Shown: piece by piece, positions 1 through 13,205 of the stretch | Layout of the letters: each line of letters starts with the position of its first letter | How positions within the stretch are numbered: position 1 is the stretch's first letter | Origin: Brachionus koreanus | Lineage: Eukaryota; Rotifera; Eurotatoria; Ploima; Brachionidae | Assembly (NCBI GenBank): GCA_016987375.1 | Contig: PJRA01000265.1 | Location: 64,273 to 128,272 of the forward strand | Reading direction: 5' to 3' | DNA length: 64,000 nt | Program-made: the position numbers and the translations under genes | The notes under the pieces: model-generated | Seen by the model: only the letters and a program-made list of their open reading frames with translations | Told to the model about the DNA's origin: nothing | Databases searched by the model: none

Positions 1-701
<701 letters not shown>

Positions 702-1074
702 TTTATGACTTCTTAATAACTTGTAAATAGATTTATTTAATTTAATAATGAAAATATACTCTTATTGTTATTGATATCTTTATGAGTTTTATTTTAAAGT
801 TAGAAATATTATTTTTTGAAAATAAAATTTTTGAAATTTAATAAAATTGATTTTTTATCCTAGAAATTTATTAATTTTTTATTATTATTATAAAAACAAT
901 AAAATTATGGTTATTTTTGAAACAAATTAATAGTGAATATAACAAGTGGAATGTTAATTGAACTTTTCAACCTTTTTTGGAATAAATTGATTAGAAATGA
1001 AATTGATTTTGATTTAAATTTTAATCAGAGATAAATAGTTTTAATATAGATACAAATGAAAAGATTGGAATATA
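702..1074. other. AT-rich 3' flank of the Smad gene
   Basis: No gene seen. This is the Smad 3' UTR and flank: homopolymer-rich A/T sequence with several AATAAA-like hexamers after the stop codon. Confidence 0.5.
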
Positions 1075-2100
1075 CGCTAGGCTTGCTGCCATTAGCATAT
1101 CATTTCTTTTAGAATCACATTTTGCATATTCATTTTGGAGACCTAAATCTTGAATTTTCTTATATAATGCTGATCTAAAATGAAAATAACATCCATAAAC
1201 TGGAACTGATGGAAAAAATTAATTAAAAGCATTTATAAAAGCTTTTTCAAAATCAGAAGTGCGTGATTTTGGCAAAATTGTCAAATTATTCTCAAAACCA
1301 ATAACAATTTTTCATATATGAGTTGAGTTTTGCGAGGTAGCAACACATAATTACATGGGACACAGACACAATCAATTAAAGCATCTATTGTCAATGACGT
1401 AATTAAAACCTAGTATGCTTCTCTATATTCCTCCATCTATCATATTTCCTTTATGAATTTCATACATTTTTATTCAATTTTTATTAAATACAAGAACAAG
1501 AACAAATAAAATAAAATCTGATACATTCCTATGTACTTTTTCATGCATTAAATATTTAAAACAAGATTCTTTTATGAATACTTTAAGGACATTTATTGAA
1601 TAAAATAATATCTAAGTTTTTATGTACTTTATTTTTCCAAGAAATGGTTCACTTAATTAGACCATTTTAAGTTTTCATGCTTTAGATAAATTTATTTTAA
1701 GAAAATTCATGTTAAATAAAGCTAAACATTAAATTAACCATAGTTTGACTAAGCGAAATATGTCGCTAGACGTATTGAGCTAGGGTTAATTTAATGGTTT
1801 TTTTTAACAAAATATTGAGTACATAAAGTACATAAAAGTCAATTGTAGACAAGAATATTTAGTAAAAAGGAATATACAAGATTACAAAGAAGAAAATGAA
1901 TTACATTGTTTTATATGGCATGTTTTTTTTTAAAAATTCAAGAATTCCAATATCTTGTAGAGATTTAGGAGCTTTTGGATACTGTGGATCGGAATTTTTC
2001 TTTTTCCTATTGATAAGTTGTCTTTGTGAATCATAAGATGTAGTAGCAGCTATTTGTTCGTCGGTAGATAAGCTTGATATAACCTCACTTATAATAATTA
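1075..2100 (-). mobile_element. Decayed MULE (Mutator-like) transposase with FLYWCH-type linker
   Basis: Minus-strand translation gives two blocks of a MULE transposase in the right order. About 2100-1901 reads LSTDEQIAATTSYDSQRQLI followed by RKKKNSDPQYPKAPKSLQDI, like the linker after the FLYWCH DNA-binding finger in these proteins. About 1262-1075 carries the catalytic core: TSDFEKAFINAF, where Asp is a DDE residue, and VYGCYFHFRSALYKKIQDLG, the diagnostic GCxFHF-QxLxRxxQxLGL signature. Stops and frameshifts break the frame, so the element is dead. About 450 bp between the blocks are unrecognisable. No terminal inverted repeats were found. Family recognition rests on the GCYFHF block and is strong. 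Confidence 0.85.
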
Positions 2101-2289
2101 CTTATAACAACTTCTTCTTCTTCAACTACTTCAGACCTTTTCCATTTTTTTTAAATTAATGACCAAGCTGAACCTAGCTTTAAATATAATAAACGCCAGA
2201 AAAATTGAACATACAATTAGCTATTAGTTATTGGTAAAAAATTAGCAACAACATTAAAAAAATTTAAAACACTTTGTGAAAAATAACCA

Positions 2290-3480
2290 ATGTTTTCCAA
2301 AAGATGAAATTATCAGGCGACTTAAAGCTATTCAATACAGTGAAGGTTCTCTTTATAATTGAATAAATAGTACTGAAAAAGAAAAAACCTCGAAAGAAAA
2401 AAAGGAAGTGGTAGACATGCTAAATTAACAACGAAAATAATGAAGAACTGAAAGCATATTTCAATCATAAGTCGGGTCGATATAAAAAAAAGATGGCTAG
2501 AAAGTTTAACTGTAACTTTACCTAAATCGGAAAGATTTTCAAATAGCATGCATGGTGCTTTAAACTATAAATCGTAGTCTCAGACAATCTAATTTTTAAT
2601 ATTTTTGAAATTTAAATTCAGATAACATAAATTAATAAAGAAAATTTTTCACAATTAAGAATTGTAAAGAAATTTTTCAACTTTATTTTAAAAATAATTA
2701 AAACTGTTAAATCTGATGTAAGTTATAAAGTTTATGTTTGACTAGAACTTATTATTTGGAGCACTAAACAATCATAAGAAGCACAAGAGCTATTCTTTTT
2801 CTAAATGAAAACATTCTATTTTGAAATTTATAATTTTAGATAATATTACCGTTGAATTGTCAAACTAGTAATTTGGATAATAACCAAATTTATCTTAAGA
2901 TTTTGTACTGTCTATATAATCCTGATAATCCGTATGGTCTAGAGGTTTTATTATCATCTAACATCACTATGACATCCAATGTTCATAAAAAACTCGGAAT
3001 CAACAGGTAGTTTTCATAAGCATGCTTTTCGTGAGAATTAAAACTTGAAAAAAAAAATTTAATTGTTTTATTTATTTATTATTTTAATTGTTAAATGTCC
3101 ATTATCTCTATGCTGAAAATAATTAAAAATAATTTAAAACTTAAAATTTTTTTGATTTTGCGATCATGATTATCATCTTAATTATCCTCGAAACTACATT
3201 ATTTAGAACCTTAACTATGTTCATGGGCATTAAATGCGGCTTTAAAAGCAAATATATATGGTTTAATTATTTTTATTGAAAATAAATTTCAAAAGATATT
3301 TTAGAGAAAATTGTAGGAGAAAACTAAAAATTAAATGACTGGGTTAAATGGTAACCAGAAAAAGCAGTCAGGCTAAATTGTCATCAGATGATTGAGAAAT
3401 ATGGCAGATATGAATTTATCTTTGACGATAAATCATTTCTTAATTCTAGGAAAAGCTAATCAGCCTGAGAATTAAATTTT
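2290..3480 (+). mobile_element. Decayed Tc1/mariner-superfamily transposase remnant
   Basis: Plus-strand fragments in several frames fit one transposase. Near 2300-2550: EIIRRLKAIQ, then KGSGRHAKLTTK and ELKAYFNHKSGRYKKKMARK, resembling a helix-turn-helix DNA-binding region. Near 3358-3480: HQMIEKYGRYEFIFDDKSFL, matching the first catalytic Asp block (FVxDDExYF) of IS630/Tc1-like transposases. Multiple stops make it non-functional. The spacing of about 0.9 kb between the blocks is consistent with an element of ordinary length. It lies end to end with the MULE relic, in opposite orientation. Confidence 0.6.
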
Positions 3481-3895
3481 TATAGCAGTAAAATTAGCAG
3501 TAAACCAGAGAGTGTAAAGAACTAGTAAGTAAAAAAATTTTAAGGAAAATTAATAATCTAAGTTTGGTTGGGTATTTCACAACGCGGAACGAGTAAATCA
3601 TATTTTGTACTTAGCGTTTAGTTTGCTTAATTGATTTTTATATAAATCAAATATACTTTGATCAAAATCCAAAATCTTATAAATCAACACAGAATTATAC
3701 ATTTATGATGTTTAAAATGATTTTTGTATAATTAAAAATTTAATTGAAGTAAATTGATTAAAATAAAGTTTTGTTTATTTAACTACTAAGAACTGGGACA
3801 TTTTTTAATTATGAAAATCTGTTCTAAATAATTTTTATTTAAATTTTTAATGATTTTAATCAAATAAAAAAAATTAAATCATAGCTGACAAGATA
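3481..3895. other. AT-rich gap before the flippase 3' end
   Basis: No gene or element recognised; the flippase 3' UTR probably occupies its right end. Confidence 0.4.
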
Positions 3896-6800
3896 TTAAA
3901 AAAAACGCTTTCCAATAAAATGAGCTTGCGGCACTGATCCATTTTCTTCCTGAGAAAATGCAAAACCCCCTTTAAATAAAAAATTAATATTTAAGATAAA
4001 AATTAAAAAGTTCCAACTATAAATTTGAGTATTTTTCGGTCCAATCTTTTGAATTTTTAATTTATTAAGCAAAATAGACTTTGTTCTCGAAAAGCTTGAT
4101 CTGGACAGTAAATCTCTAAAACTAAATTTTTTCTGGTTATATCTTGAAAAAAAGCACATATATATTACAGAATCGTGATGAAATAACAGAAAACTTACTC
4201 CTTTTCTTGAATTTCTTGCAAAAGTGTTTTGAAAAATGTTCTCTTGATTCTTTTAAAATTTGATACAAAAAGTAAATTAAATTTTTTCAAACAAAGTTAA
4301 GTGTTAAGTACATTTTGTAAATAATGTCAGGAATTAATGTTGTTATAGGAACGAACAACATTCCCAGCCAAAACAAAGCTCCTTTATAAACATATTTATC
4401 CATTCCAACCATTTCTGGTGCAATATCAAATGTTGGCCAAACATGACTATAAACAGCCAGAAAAACAAACCAAAATCCTATTGAACCCCAAATTGACAAA
4501 TGAGTAATCTAAAGAATATTTATTTTATACGATTTTAATTTATTCCTAAAACTTACAATTGTCCATGAATCAGTTTCTAAACCTGCTTTCAGACAAACAG
4601 TGATAACACAATACTTTTTTAAATATCCAAATAAAAAATTTTTTCTAATCATCTTTTAAAATACCGTATAAACATAATTTCCCATAAATATGTAATCACC
4701 GGTTTTTCCATCTGGAAAAGCTATCTCTATTTTATTTTTAAAAAAATTCTAAATAAAAATTGTCTTTTTTGAAAAGAAAAAAAGCCAAAATTTAAAAATA
4801 AAAGCTGATTTGTATTTTATCTGTACCATTATAAAGGATTCCGAATGATAGAAAGTAAAGAACACACGAATGAAAAACTGAATTTAAAAAATAAGACCAA
4901 AAACCCTTTTTTAAATAAAATTAAACAAATTTAAATTTTTTCAATTAAAAAAAATAGACTTTCATGTCAAAACCAGAATTTTTTACAGTTATTTTGTAAA
5001 GTTCTGGAAAGCCAAGCATTGTTGTCGCCCTAGTGGGCATATCAAACAGACCCATCACCAGGGGTGGAGCAGCAGTGAACAACTTTTTAAATTTATTTAT
5101 TTGATTAAATAAATCTAAAAGAATCTTACCACATTATACAAACTAATAATCCATCTTTCGAACAAAATTTGACCAGAAAATGCATTGAAAAAAGCAAACC
5201 ATAATTCAATCAAATATAGGCAAATGTTCTTATAAAAAGAGTACAAAATAACCTTGCTTATACGATTATAATTCCAACTGCCATGAACAAGTAAAAGTCT
5301 TGATAAAAATCTAAACTTAAATTATTTTTTAATTTAAATTTAAAGTTTTTAATTTAGAAAAAACTAAATGATTATTACTTGTCCAATTGCATAGTCAGAT
5401 GCGGACAAAGCTTGAGTTCCTTCTCGACCATAAACACCTACACCAACATGAGCCGCTTGAATCATGCTAACATCATTTGCACCATCTCCAATTGCTAAAG
5501 TCACTTTTTTTGTCTTATGTTTTATCATCTCTACAATCTGAGCTTTATTTTTAGGAGTAGCCCGGCAGCATATAACTACATTAGATGAAATTGCAAGTTT
5601 CAAAAATTTTTCTTTCAAATTTTTGCTTAATAAATATTTTAACATGTTTCCTTCAATAATTAACCCATATTTATGAACTCCTTCTACTGATTCCAACATT
5701 AATGTCCAATCTTCCAAAGTTTCTTCTAGTTTCTTTGAAAAAAAAACATTGTTTTCTATGAAATTTTATATGAATCTAAGAAATTCTACTTCTTTTTCAT
5801 TTAAATAGACTAGAGTAATTTCTTCACTTAGTAATCGACAACTAAATCCAATATTTACCGCTGTTTCTAATTTATCACCTGTTAGAACCCATATTTTTAT
5901 ATCTGCATTTTTTAGTTTAACTAATGTTTCAGGAACTCCCTAATGTAAAAGAAAATTTTATATGTGTTTATATGAAAACTTTTTAAAATTTACATCCTGA
6001 AGTTTGTCTTCGATTGCTGTAGCACCTAATAAAAACAAATCTTTTTCGATCAATTCTGCAACATTTTGAATATTTTCACTTCTGTTCTGAATGCTGGTAG
6101 CTGCTTCCATAAATTTTTCATTCCATTTCTTTCATTATTTCAATTAGTAGATTTGCTGATAAAAAGATTACAAAAATTCAAAAAAGAAAAGCTTCTATAG
6201 AGGCTGACGAAAATTCTTAGAAAAACATCTTAGAAAATAAGCCATTAGACGAAAAGGATCATAACCAGTAGGAGAAATATCTGGACTATAAGCTGGATGA
6301 TTTATTCATTCTTAAGTTCTGCATTTATAGCACGAGCGTCTGTGACCAGCTCAAAGTGTTTTTTTTTAAACCAATCTTGTACTCTTTTTACTTTAAGTAC
6401 ATTTAGTACATTACTTGAAGTTTTAGAATTACAAAGATACTAAAATCAAAAATATCCAGCTTTTTAGAAACGTAAAATTTAATAACTCAGCATAATATTT
6501 ATTTATAAAAAGTGAAGTGAATTTTGACCTATTGACAATGATTTATCCATTTGATCATTACATTTTAGAAGAAAATCTTTTTAGAAGAAGTTTTTGTTCA
6601 ATTAAAAGCAAAAAAGTAGAAGCCTTTTTTTTGATTTTGTTGCCATAAAAAGTGTGTACGTTCTTTCAAATCTTTTGCACAAATTTTTTTTTGTCATTTA
6701 TTTCCAATGGGATTGAAAGTTATAATATCAGTCGGAATCTAACAAAAATATTAAGAAATATGTCGAATGCATTAAAAAATTTTGCAATGAATGAGGTCTA

Positions 6801-9800
6801 CGTAAAAACATTAAGAAAAAATTTCAAACTGTTTTTTAAACAGCAGGTTATCGCACAAATTTTCAGTTCAAAAGTCCAAAACAAAATTTTTAGACACATC
6901 AAGTTCTTTGGCATCAAAACAAAAACCATTCACATTCACAACCAACTCAAATTAATATCAAGACACAATATCACGCTCAAAAGTTCTGATCAATAAATTC
7001 TTCATCAAAAAATTTAAACAACACACAAATAAGAACAGATCTGGATGAATTTAACTCAATGATACTTTAAACTCCAAGTTCAATTCGCTCTATCAAGCTT
7101 TCAATTCATTTATTTCGCTTTAGCTCTTTTTAATTAACATTTTGTTTTTCTTTTCTAACAAAATGAGAAAAAAAAACTTTACTTAATTTATTTACTAAAG
7201 CTAAGCTAAAAAAAAGAAGGACTTAGTTCATTCTGAGGCTTTCCTCAAATTTTTTTACTAAATAAATAAATAGATAAATGTCGAAATTTGTTTACTTTAT
7301 GAGCTTAATTGCACAATTTTTTAAAAATACTAATTGAATAAATAAAATTATCTTGAAAAGTTAAATTTAAAATTATCTTTTTGTGTTTATTTTTCCAATA
7401 AAATTACTAAATCGCTTGTGAAAGAGTGTAAGAGATAATTTTATTTATCATTATATTTAATTTTATACTTAGATGCCAAGATTGAGTGGGGTTTTAAAAT
7501 AAAGAATATTTATCAAATCAAAGCCTTGAAAATAGAAATTAATCAAAAAGTAACTATTTACTTCATAAGTAACAGAATCAATTTCTTTGTAAGCTAAAAC
7601 CAGTGTTCTTAAACCCTCTTTGGCAAACTCTTCAAGATGTGCCATAGTAGCTGTTTTAAATGCTTGACCATCTTCAGAAAGGCGAGCTAATATTACATTA
7701 TCCTTAATGAAAATTAATCAAAATTATAAAAAAAATTTATTTTAAAAACATTTACAGCGCCTTTGCAATAAAGTTTTATTTTGTTATCTACTGGATCTCT
7801 TACAATGACAGTCATTCGTTTTCTCACACTCAAAATAATCAAATTAATAAATCAATTAATAAAATGAATCAAAATATACCTGTTAAACTCAATTACATTT
7901 AAAATTTCAAAGTCTCTTTCTTCATCTATCTAATTAATAAATTTAAAATAAATAAAAAATCATATGTGCATTTTGATTTTTTTTAAATTACAAATTTGAC
8001 TTTAATTCTATCTGGAAGACGTGTATGAAATTTTATTCCCATATTTTTTGCCTCAATTACGAACGCGTTTTCATCTTAATTAAATAAAAAATAATCAAAA
8101 AAAATTTAATTAAATAATCAAAAAAAAAAATAGAATTAAAATGAGTACCTGGTGAAGAGGCTTGATATATTATTTCATTAGTTTCTGTTTTTAATTCAGG
8201 TATAACTGTGTGACATGAAACAAGCAGAGATAGAAATTCGTTTATAATATTTTTTGTGGGCTAGAAAAAATTAATATATTATCTGAAAAATATTCAATTA
8301 AACTATTCTAACATTATCAATTAGATTATTCATTAAATCAGATGAATCGAATCCACTATGTTCCATTGAACCATACAAAAGACCAGCTATTGAACACCGC
8401 TTCAACTGCATCTGATTTTTAGTCAAAGTTCCAGTCTTATCACTAAATACATATTTAACATTTCCTAGTTCTTCATTTAGATTTGATGTTCTAGCAATTG
8501 AATTGAAATTGTTTTCCTCATCAAACATTTCCTCATCCCAACTAATGAAAAAAGCTTGACAAAATCTAACAAATTCGAGAGTAACTGGTAAACTAATGGG
8601 TATCAAATTATTGTAAAGCAATAGAAATGTCATAAAATTAAATGCAAAATTATCTGATTGAAAATCTAAATTTTTTTAAAAATAGTTTAAAGTTATATTT
8701 TTAAAGTTTTACGTACCTTCTTCTCCAAATCCAATATACCAGTGTGAAAAGCCATTTTCACTTGTCCAAAGACTACTTATAATTGTGCTAATAAGGCTAA
8801 GTACCACAAGAATTATAAACAAAAACAATATCTTTGTTTTGAAAACAAATTTTAGATTAAAAGCTTAATTTTTAAATGTAAAATTTTGTCTAATACTCCA
8901 ATTAGTTGAACGAACTTTAAGTTCTTTCTATATTATGGAGATATTTTAATCGAAAGTATTTGAAAACAAAAAAATATTTAAATTTATTTTCACTATAAAT
9001 ATCAAAAATTAAATTTAAAATTATTAATATGCAAAATTAAACAAATAATTATTATTATAAAATAAGTTATCAGTTAATAAATTTTTATATTAATGTTATA
9101 TTCTCTTTTTTTTATGAAATAATATTTTTTGAATCATCACTGTGGTCACAGCAAAGCTGTGTTAACTCGGTTAAGGTTTAAATCAAATAAAATTAAATGA
9201 GAACAAAGCAAATAAAAAGAAGATCTTTCCTATTATTACCAACAAAATATAATATGATAGAAAGAGATTAAACCATTAGTCATATTATATAAGAATGTTA
9301 AAAATTCTGAATTAAACATTTATTTTTTCTTTAAAAAAGGAAGCCATATAAATTTCCACCAAAGAATTCTTTCACTTGATAATTTACTTCAATTTTGGGT
9401 CTCACATAAATGGGTTTATTTGTGCTTTTTATATTTTTTATTCATTCTCAACCGTAAAAAAAAACCTGTAGTTCACCTTATTTAAATCAGTAGTTGGCAC
9501 AATACATTATTTTATTAATTTTAAAATATTAAAAATCGAACTAATAGCTCTTTTTGTTATGTTTTTCTCAAAACTTAAATAAAATAAATTTTTCAAAAAT
9601 CCAAAAAAAATTTTTTTTAATTCTTTTTTAATTTAACGTGTTGGATATTTAAATAACATTACCTGATCATTAGTCATTTTCTCAATCTCTGATCTTTTTA
9701 AAGGAGGAGAATTTGAATTTTTCATCAACTTAGTTTCATGCCCAGTGTATAATACAACACCATAAATCCATCTTGTGTTTCGTAATTGTGAGCCTCTAAG

Positions 9801-10884
9801 AAGAATTTGTTCGGGATTTATAGGCACTGGCCGTTCATTCTCAATGGTTAATTTACCACTAAATTCATATAAATGCTGATTAGGCAACTCGTATTCTACT
9901 TCTGCTACAAAATTTTTTAAATCTTCTATTTTCTTTATTTCGGCCGTTTGCTTTAAACTCTTAAAAATAGAAATTAAAACTTTTTTTATTTCTCTTTCTT
10001 TTTTCAAAGTACTTGACGAATCTTAAGATTGGTCTCTCCATCAAGATTAGAAGTTTGAATAAAACAAATTGAATTGGATTCGCTTTAGGAAAAAATTGGA
10101 TAAAAAAGCCTTTTATTTTTCAGCTTACCTAGATGACAAAAAAAGCAAATCTGCCGGAAATAACTCTTCGGATCCAACTCTAACTATGTCACCTACTTTG
10201 ACATTTCTCCAACGAGTTTCTTTCCATTCTTTATTATTTGCAAGTACTTTTAAATAAGAAAAAATTCAAATTTTGAACTATTCTGAAGTTTTTTTCTTTT
10301 TAAATTTACCGGTTGTTTTTTTATTATTAGTATGATGATCTGATTTTGTCCTTTTCTAAAAAAAATTTTATTTTATCTATTCATTTTTCATCAATGAAAA
10401 TATAATTCATACTATATCTTCTAAGATTTCCTTTACAGCTGAAAATGCGAGTATTGACAATAATGGAACTAAAGTAGTGTATCTTCCTTTCATACAAAAA
10501 ATATATAAAAAGGAACAATTTTTTTTTTAATTTTTACCTGTAGGGGACACTGAAGGCACTTGCTGAATTGAAAAATGGACAGAAGTTATCAAATAATTTA
10601 AAGCATTTTTTATTTTACTTGGACTAGAGACATGAGGAAAAAAAATATATTTGAGTATTTACAAAATTGTTCGAATAAGAATTTAGGCAAGAATGAAATT
10701 AAATTATATTTGTTAGTACTTTTAAATTTTAAATATTTAAAATGAAAAATATTCTAAGTTAAAATTACCTGATAGTATTTGCGCAAAATTTTGCTTTAAC
10801 AAGAGGAGTTTTGTTCAAATAAATAACTCGTTTTGGTTCATGGTTTTTTGGCTTTCGTTTGAAAAAGCTTGTCAAATTTTGCAT
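3896..10884 (-). CDS. ATP8A-like: P4-type ATPase, phospholipid flippase of the ATP8A class, complete
   Basis: Flips aminophospholipids to the cytosolic leaflet of Golgi, endosome or plasma membrane, normally with a CDC50 partner. Start ATG 10884-10882. Exons: 10769-10884, 10619-10718, 10538-10562, 10413-10486, 10310-10355, 10129-10246, 10013-10082, 9663-9959, 8717-8831, 8313-8653, 8149-8260, 7992-8074, 7880-7929, 7756-7828, 7562-7702, 5994-6128, 5790-5939, 5379-5732, 5130-5315, 4960-5082, 4827-4905, 4665-4726, 4557-4613, 4312-4508, 4199-4249, 3896-4142, giving about 1,133 residues. Motifs: [18 protein letters not shown] (TM1-2), [10 protein letters not shown] (actuator), [11 protein letters not shown] (TM4, the P4 PISL signature), SDKTGTLT (phosphorylated Asp), [29 protein letters not shown]. 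The C-terminus keeps FAFSQEENG, the ATP8A autoinhibitory motif. The last exon may contain a further 48-nt intron. One exon is only 25 nt. A 1.43-kb intron (6129-7561) and an 831-bp one (8832-9662) stand out. Confidence 0.96.
6150..6492 (-). mobile_element. Mariner transposon relic inside a flippase intron
   Basis: On the minus strand the element begins at 6492 next to a TA (6493-6494). Its terminal sequence TGCTGAGTTATTAAATTTTA matches the left ends of the copies at 40.0 and 47.8 kb, and is followed by the same TTTTTGATTTTAGTATCTTT block. Further in, one frame reads [19 protein letters not shown], the mariner C-terminal catalytic signature; its third catalytic Asp (normally SPxD) is Gly. The distal end was not found, so the lower boundary is approximate. 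Dead and internally deleted. Confidence 0.75.
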
Positions 10885-12377
10885 TTTAAAGAGTTTTTTT
10901 ATTTTTAGTAAAAAATTGTGAAAATTCAAATCTTTAATAGCAAAATTTATAAAATCGCATGATGTAAGATAATTTTTTTCTAGATATTCGTAAAAGCTAA
11001 GAAATATTTATTATTCATTTTGATTGATAACAATAAATATATTTCGAAATTAAATTTCTTCTTTTCAAGTCTTTATTTTAATGTTCAAAATAAATTTCAA
11101 GTAAATACAAGTTAATTAGTGCATTTTCAATGCTTTAATTTTTTTCAAAAACAATAAGAAGCAAATTTTGAACTTTATTTTTATTTTCTTAAAACTTTAT
11201 TCAAAAATTTAAAATAAAATTTTGTCTATTTATTAAATATTAGAAAAATTTCTAAAGTTAAAGAAAAAATCGTAAATTTTAACAATGTGTTAAATTCAGA
11301 GTTGTTTTAAAGTCCAAAATTAAGGTCCAAGTTCAGACTTAAAATTTTTGTATCTTAATTACCGAAATTGACTTGGATAACAATATGTTATCTGTTGATC
11401 AACACACTTGAATAACAATTAATTTTTAACGCTCAAAATATTTCAATTTGCTGTTTCAAATTTACTTTAAAAAAAAACTCTGCCATGAAAAAAATTCAAA
11501 ATTATAAAGTAAAATTTTAATTAATAATTTGTATCTATTTTCAAAGAATAAAGATTATTAATTTAAAGTCTTTGACTTGAACTTGGCTTGAGACTTGTGA
11601 CTTTTATAAACAACTTCTGGTTAAATCTTTAAATCCGCAAAAAAAATAAAAAATTTGACAATAAGAAGAATCCTTTTCCAAATTTGCACGGTTAGCGCTT
11701 GACATATCATAAATATTATAAATTGCAAACATTGAATTAATTATTGCATAAAAAGTTTTCTTTTATTTTGAATTTTATATTGATTTAAATCACTCTGTAC
11801 TGGATAATAAAATTTTTCTTCTCATTAATTAAATATTTTTTCTTTCACATTTACAACAATAGTTTAATAGCGTGCGAGAGACACTTAACACATACCAGCA
11901 AGGCCCCGCCAAGACCTGGGTCGGCTGGTAAAATTTTTTTTTTTCAAAATTATATAATTTTTCTGAAGAAAGAACCAGTCTGGAGAAGAATCTTCGAAAT
12001 TATTTTAAACAGCAAAACAAATTTTTGTTAGACCTCTTGAGGTTAAGTTTAATGTTGGTGACCTTACATACAATCATACAGCAGGTAAAAATTAGAATTT
12101 ATAATAGAAAATTAATGATTAAATTGTATCTTTTTTTGTGTTTTAAAGCATAGTACGATCAAAACCAAACATACTTATAATAAATAATAGTTTTTAAATA
12201 TAATGTTCAATTTTGAAATTTAAATTTTTAAAGTACTTTTATAAATACATTTGGTTTTGTTAAAATAGGACATTTTAAAAATATATTATTTTGGTAATTT
12301 TTTAATCTTTATTAAATTAAGAATCAATTTGATGAAAATTAAAATATTTGGCATCTATTCAAATTGCCCTCGCCTCT
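10885..12377. other. Intergenic, upstream of the flippase
   Basis: No gene recognised. AT-rich, apart from the GC-rich hairpin near 11.9 kb listed separately. The flippase promoter should lie in the first few hundred bases. Confidence 0.4.
11893..11944. other. GC-rich hairpin followed by an 11-T run
   Basis: A perfect 7-bp inverted repeat, TACCAGC (11893-11899) and GCTGGTA (11924-11930), encloses a GC-rich loop in otherwise very AT-rich DNA. Eleven T residues follow at 11934-11944. Read on the plus strand this resembles a structured RNA ending at an RNA polymerase III terminator. No tRNA A/B box or 5S, U6 or SL RNA identity could be assigned. Confidence 0.3.
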
Positions 12378-12602
12378 TTAACACTCAAAAACCGGAGGGG
12401 TCTTTTGAACCCCTTTTGTAACTTCCTTTATTTGTTTTTTATTCAATAAATTAAATAATTTTTTTTCAATCATATCTTAAATCAAAAATATTATAAAATT
12501 ATTTAATTTTTTCTATAAAATAATTTCATTTTCATTGAAAAAAAGTATTAAAAAAGATTTAAATAAAAGGGTCAAAAAAGTCATCCGGTTTTTGTGTGTT
12601 AA
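12378..12602. mobile_element. TTAA-flanked MITE (piggyBac-like), copy 1
   Basis: 225-bp element bounded by TTAA at 12378-12381 and 12599-12602. Its ends are inverted repeats: CACTCAAAAACCGGAGGGGT on the left and, reverse-complemented, CACACAAAAACCGGATGACT on the right, with similarity continuing about 15 bp further. No coding capacity. TTAA target sites are characteristic of the piggyBac superfamily; this is an inference from the ends only. Confidence 0.65.
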
Positions 12603-12734
12603 TTTATCTATCTCTAATTAAAATGTTCAAAATAAATTTTTTAAAAAATTATTTAAATTTAATCCCAGAAAAATACCCCAAAAAATTTTTAAAAAAGTAT
12701 TCAATATTTGTAAATCAAGTATTGACGAATATTG

Positions 12735-13205
12735 AATACTTTTATTGCAATTGGTGAAGTACCTGATATCTGGAAAGAGGCCAACATCTTACCAATTTTC
12801 ACAAAAGGAAAAAAAATGATGCTTTTAACTATATGACATCAATAGCTTCAAGATAATGGGGAGAATAATTTATGATGAATTTAGAAACTTATGGTTTTGA
12901 AAATAGACTAATAAAATGGTTTAAAAACTTTGGCAAAGGTGAAAAGATGATCATGGGAGATGATGTTTTAAGCGATGTTCCACAATGCTCTTAGTCCCTT
13001 GCTATTGATCATCTTCATCTTGCCAAAGCTGGTTACCAGATTGTGCAAATAATTTGCTAATTATACAAAGCTTGTATTTGTTATTGGTAACAAAAAGGAC
13101 TTAACTAATCTAAAAAGTGACATAAATCAACTGATTGAATAGTCAGATACATGGCAAATGGATTTTGATAATGATGAGTACAAATTCATACTAACAATTT
13201 CAAAT
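12735..13205 (+). mobile_element. LINE reverse transcriptase fossil (Jockey/CR1-like)
   Basis: Plus-strand pieces match a non-LTR reverse transcriptase in order: GEVPDIWKEANILPIFTKGK (the VPxxWKxAxxxPIFKKG block), FNYMTSIASR (NYRPISLTS), LIKWFKNF, DDVLSDVPQCS (GVPQGS), FANYTKLV (the FADD active site, here FANY), and LIE-SDTWQMDFDNDEYK (thumb). The two catalytic Asp of FADD have been replaced and there are stops, so it is inactive. Endonuclease and 3' tail are not recognisable. Confidence 0.85.
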
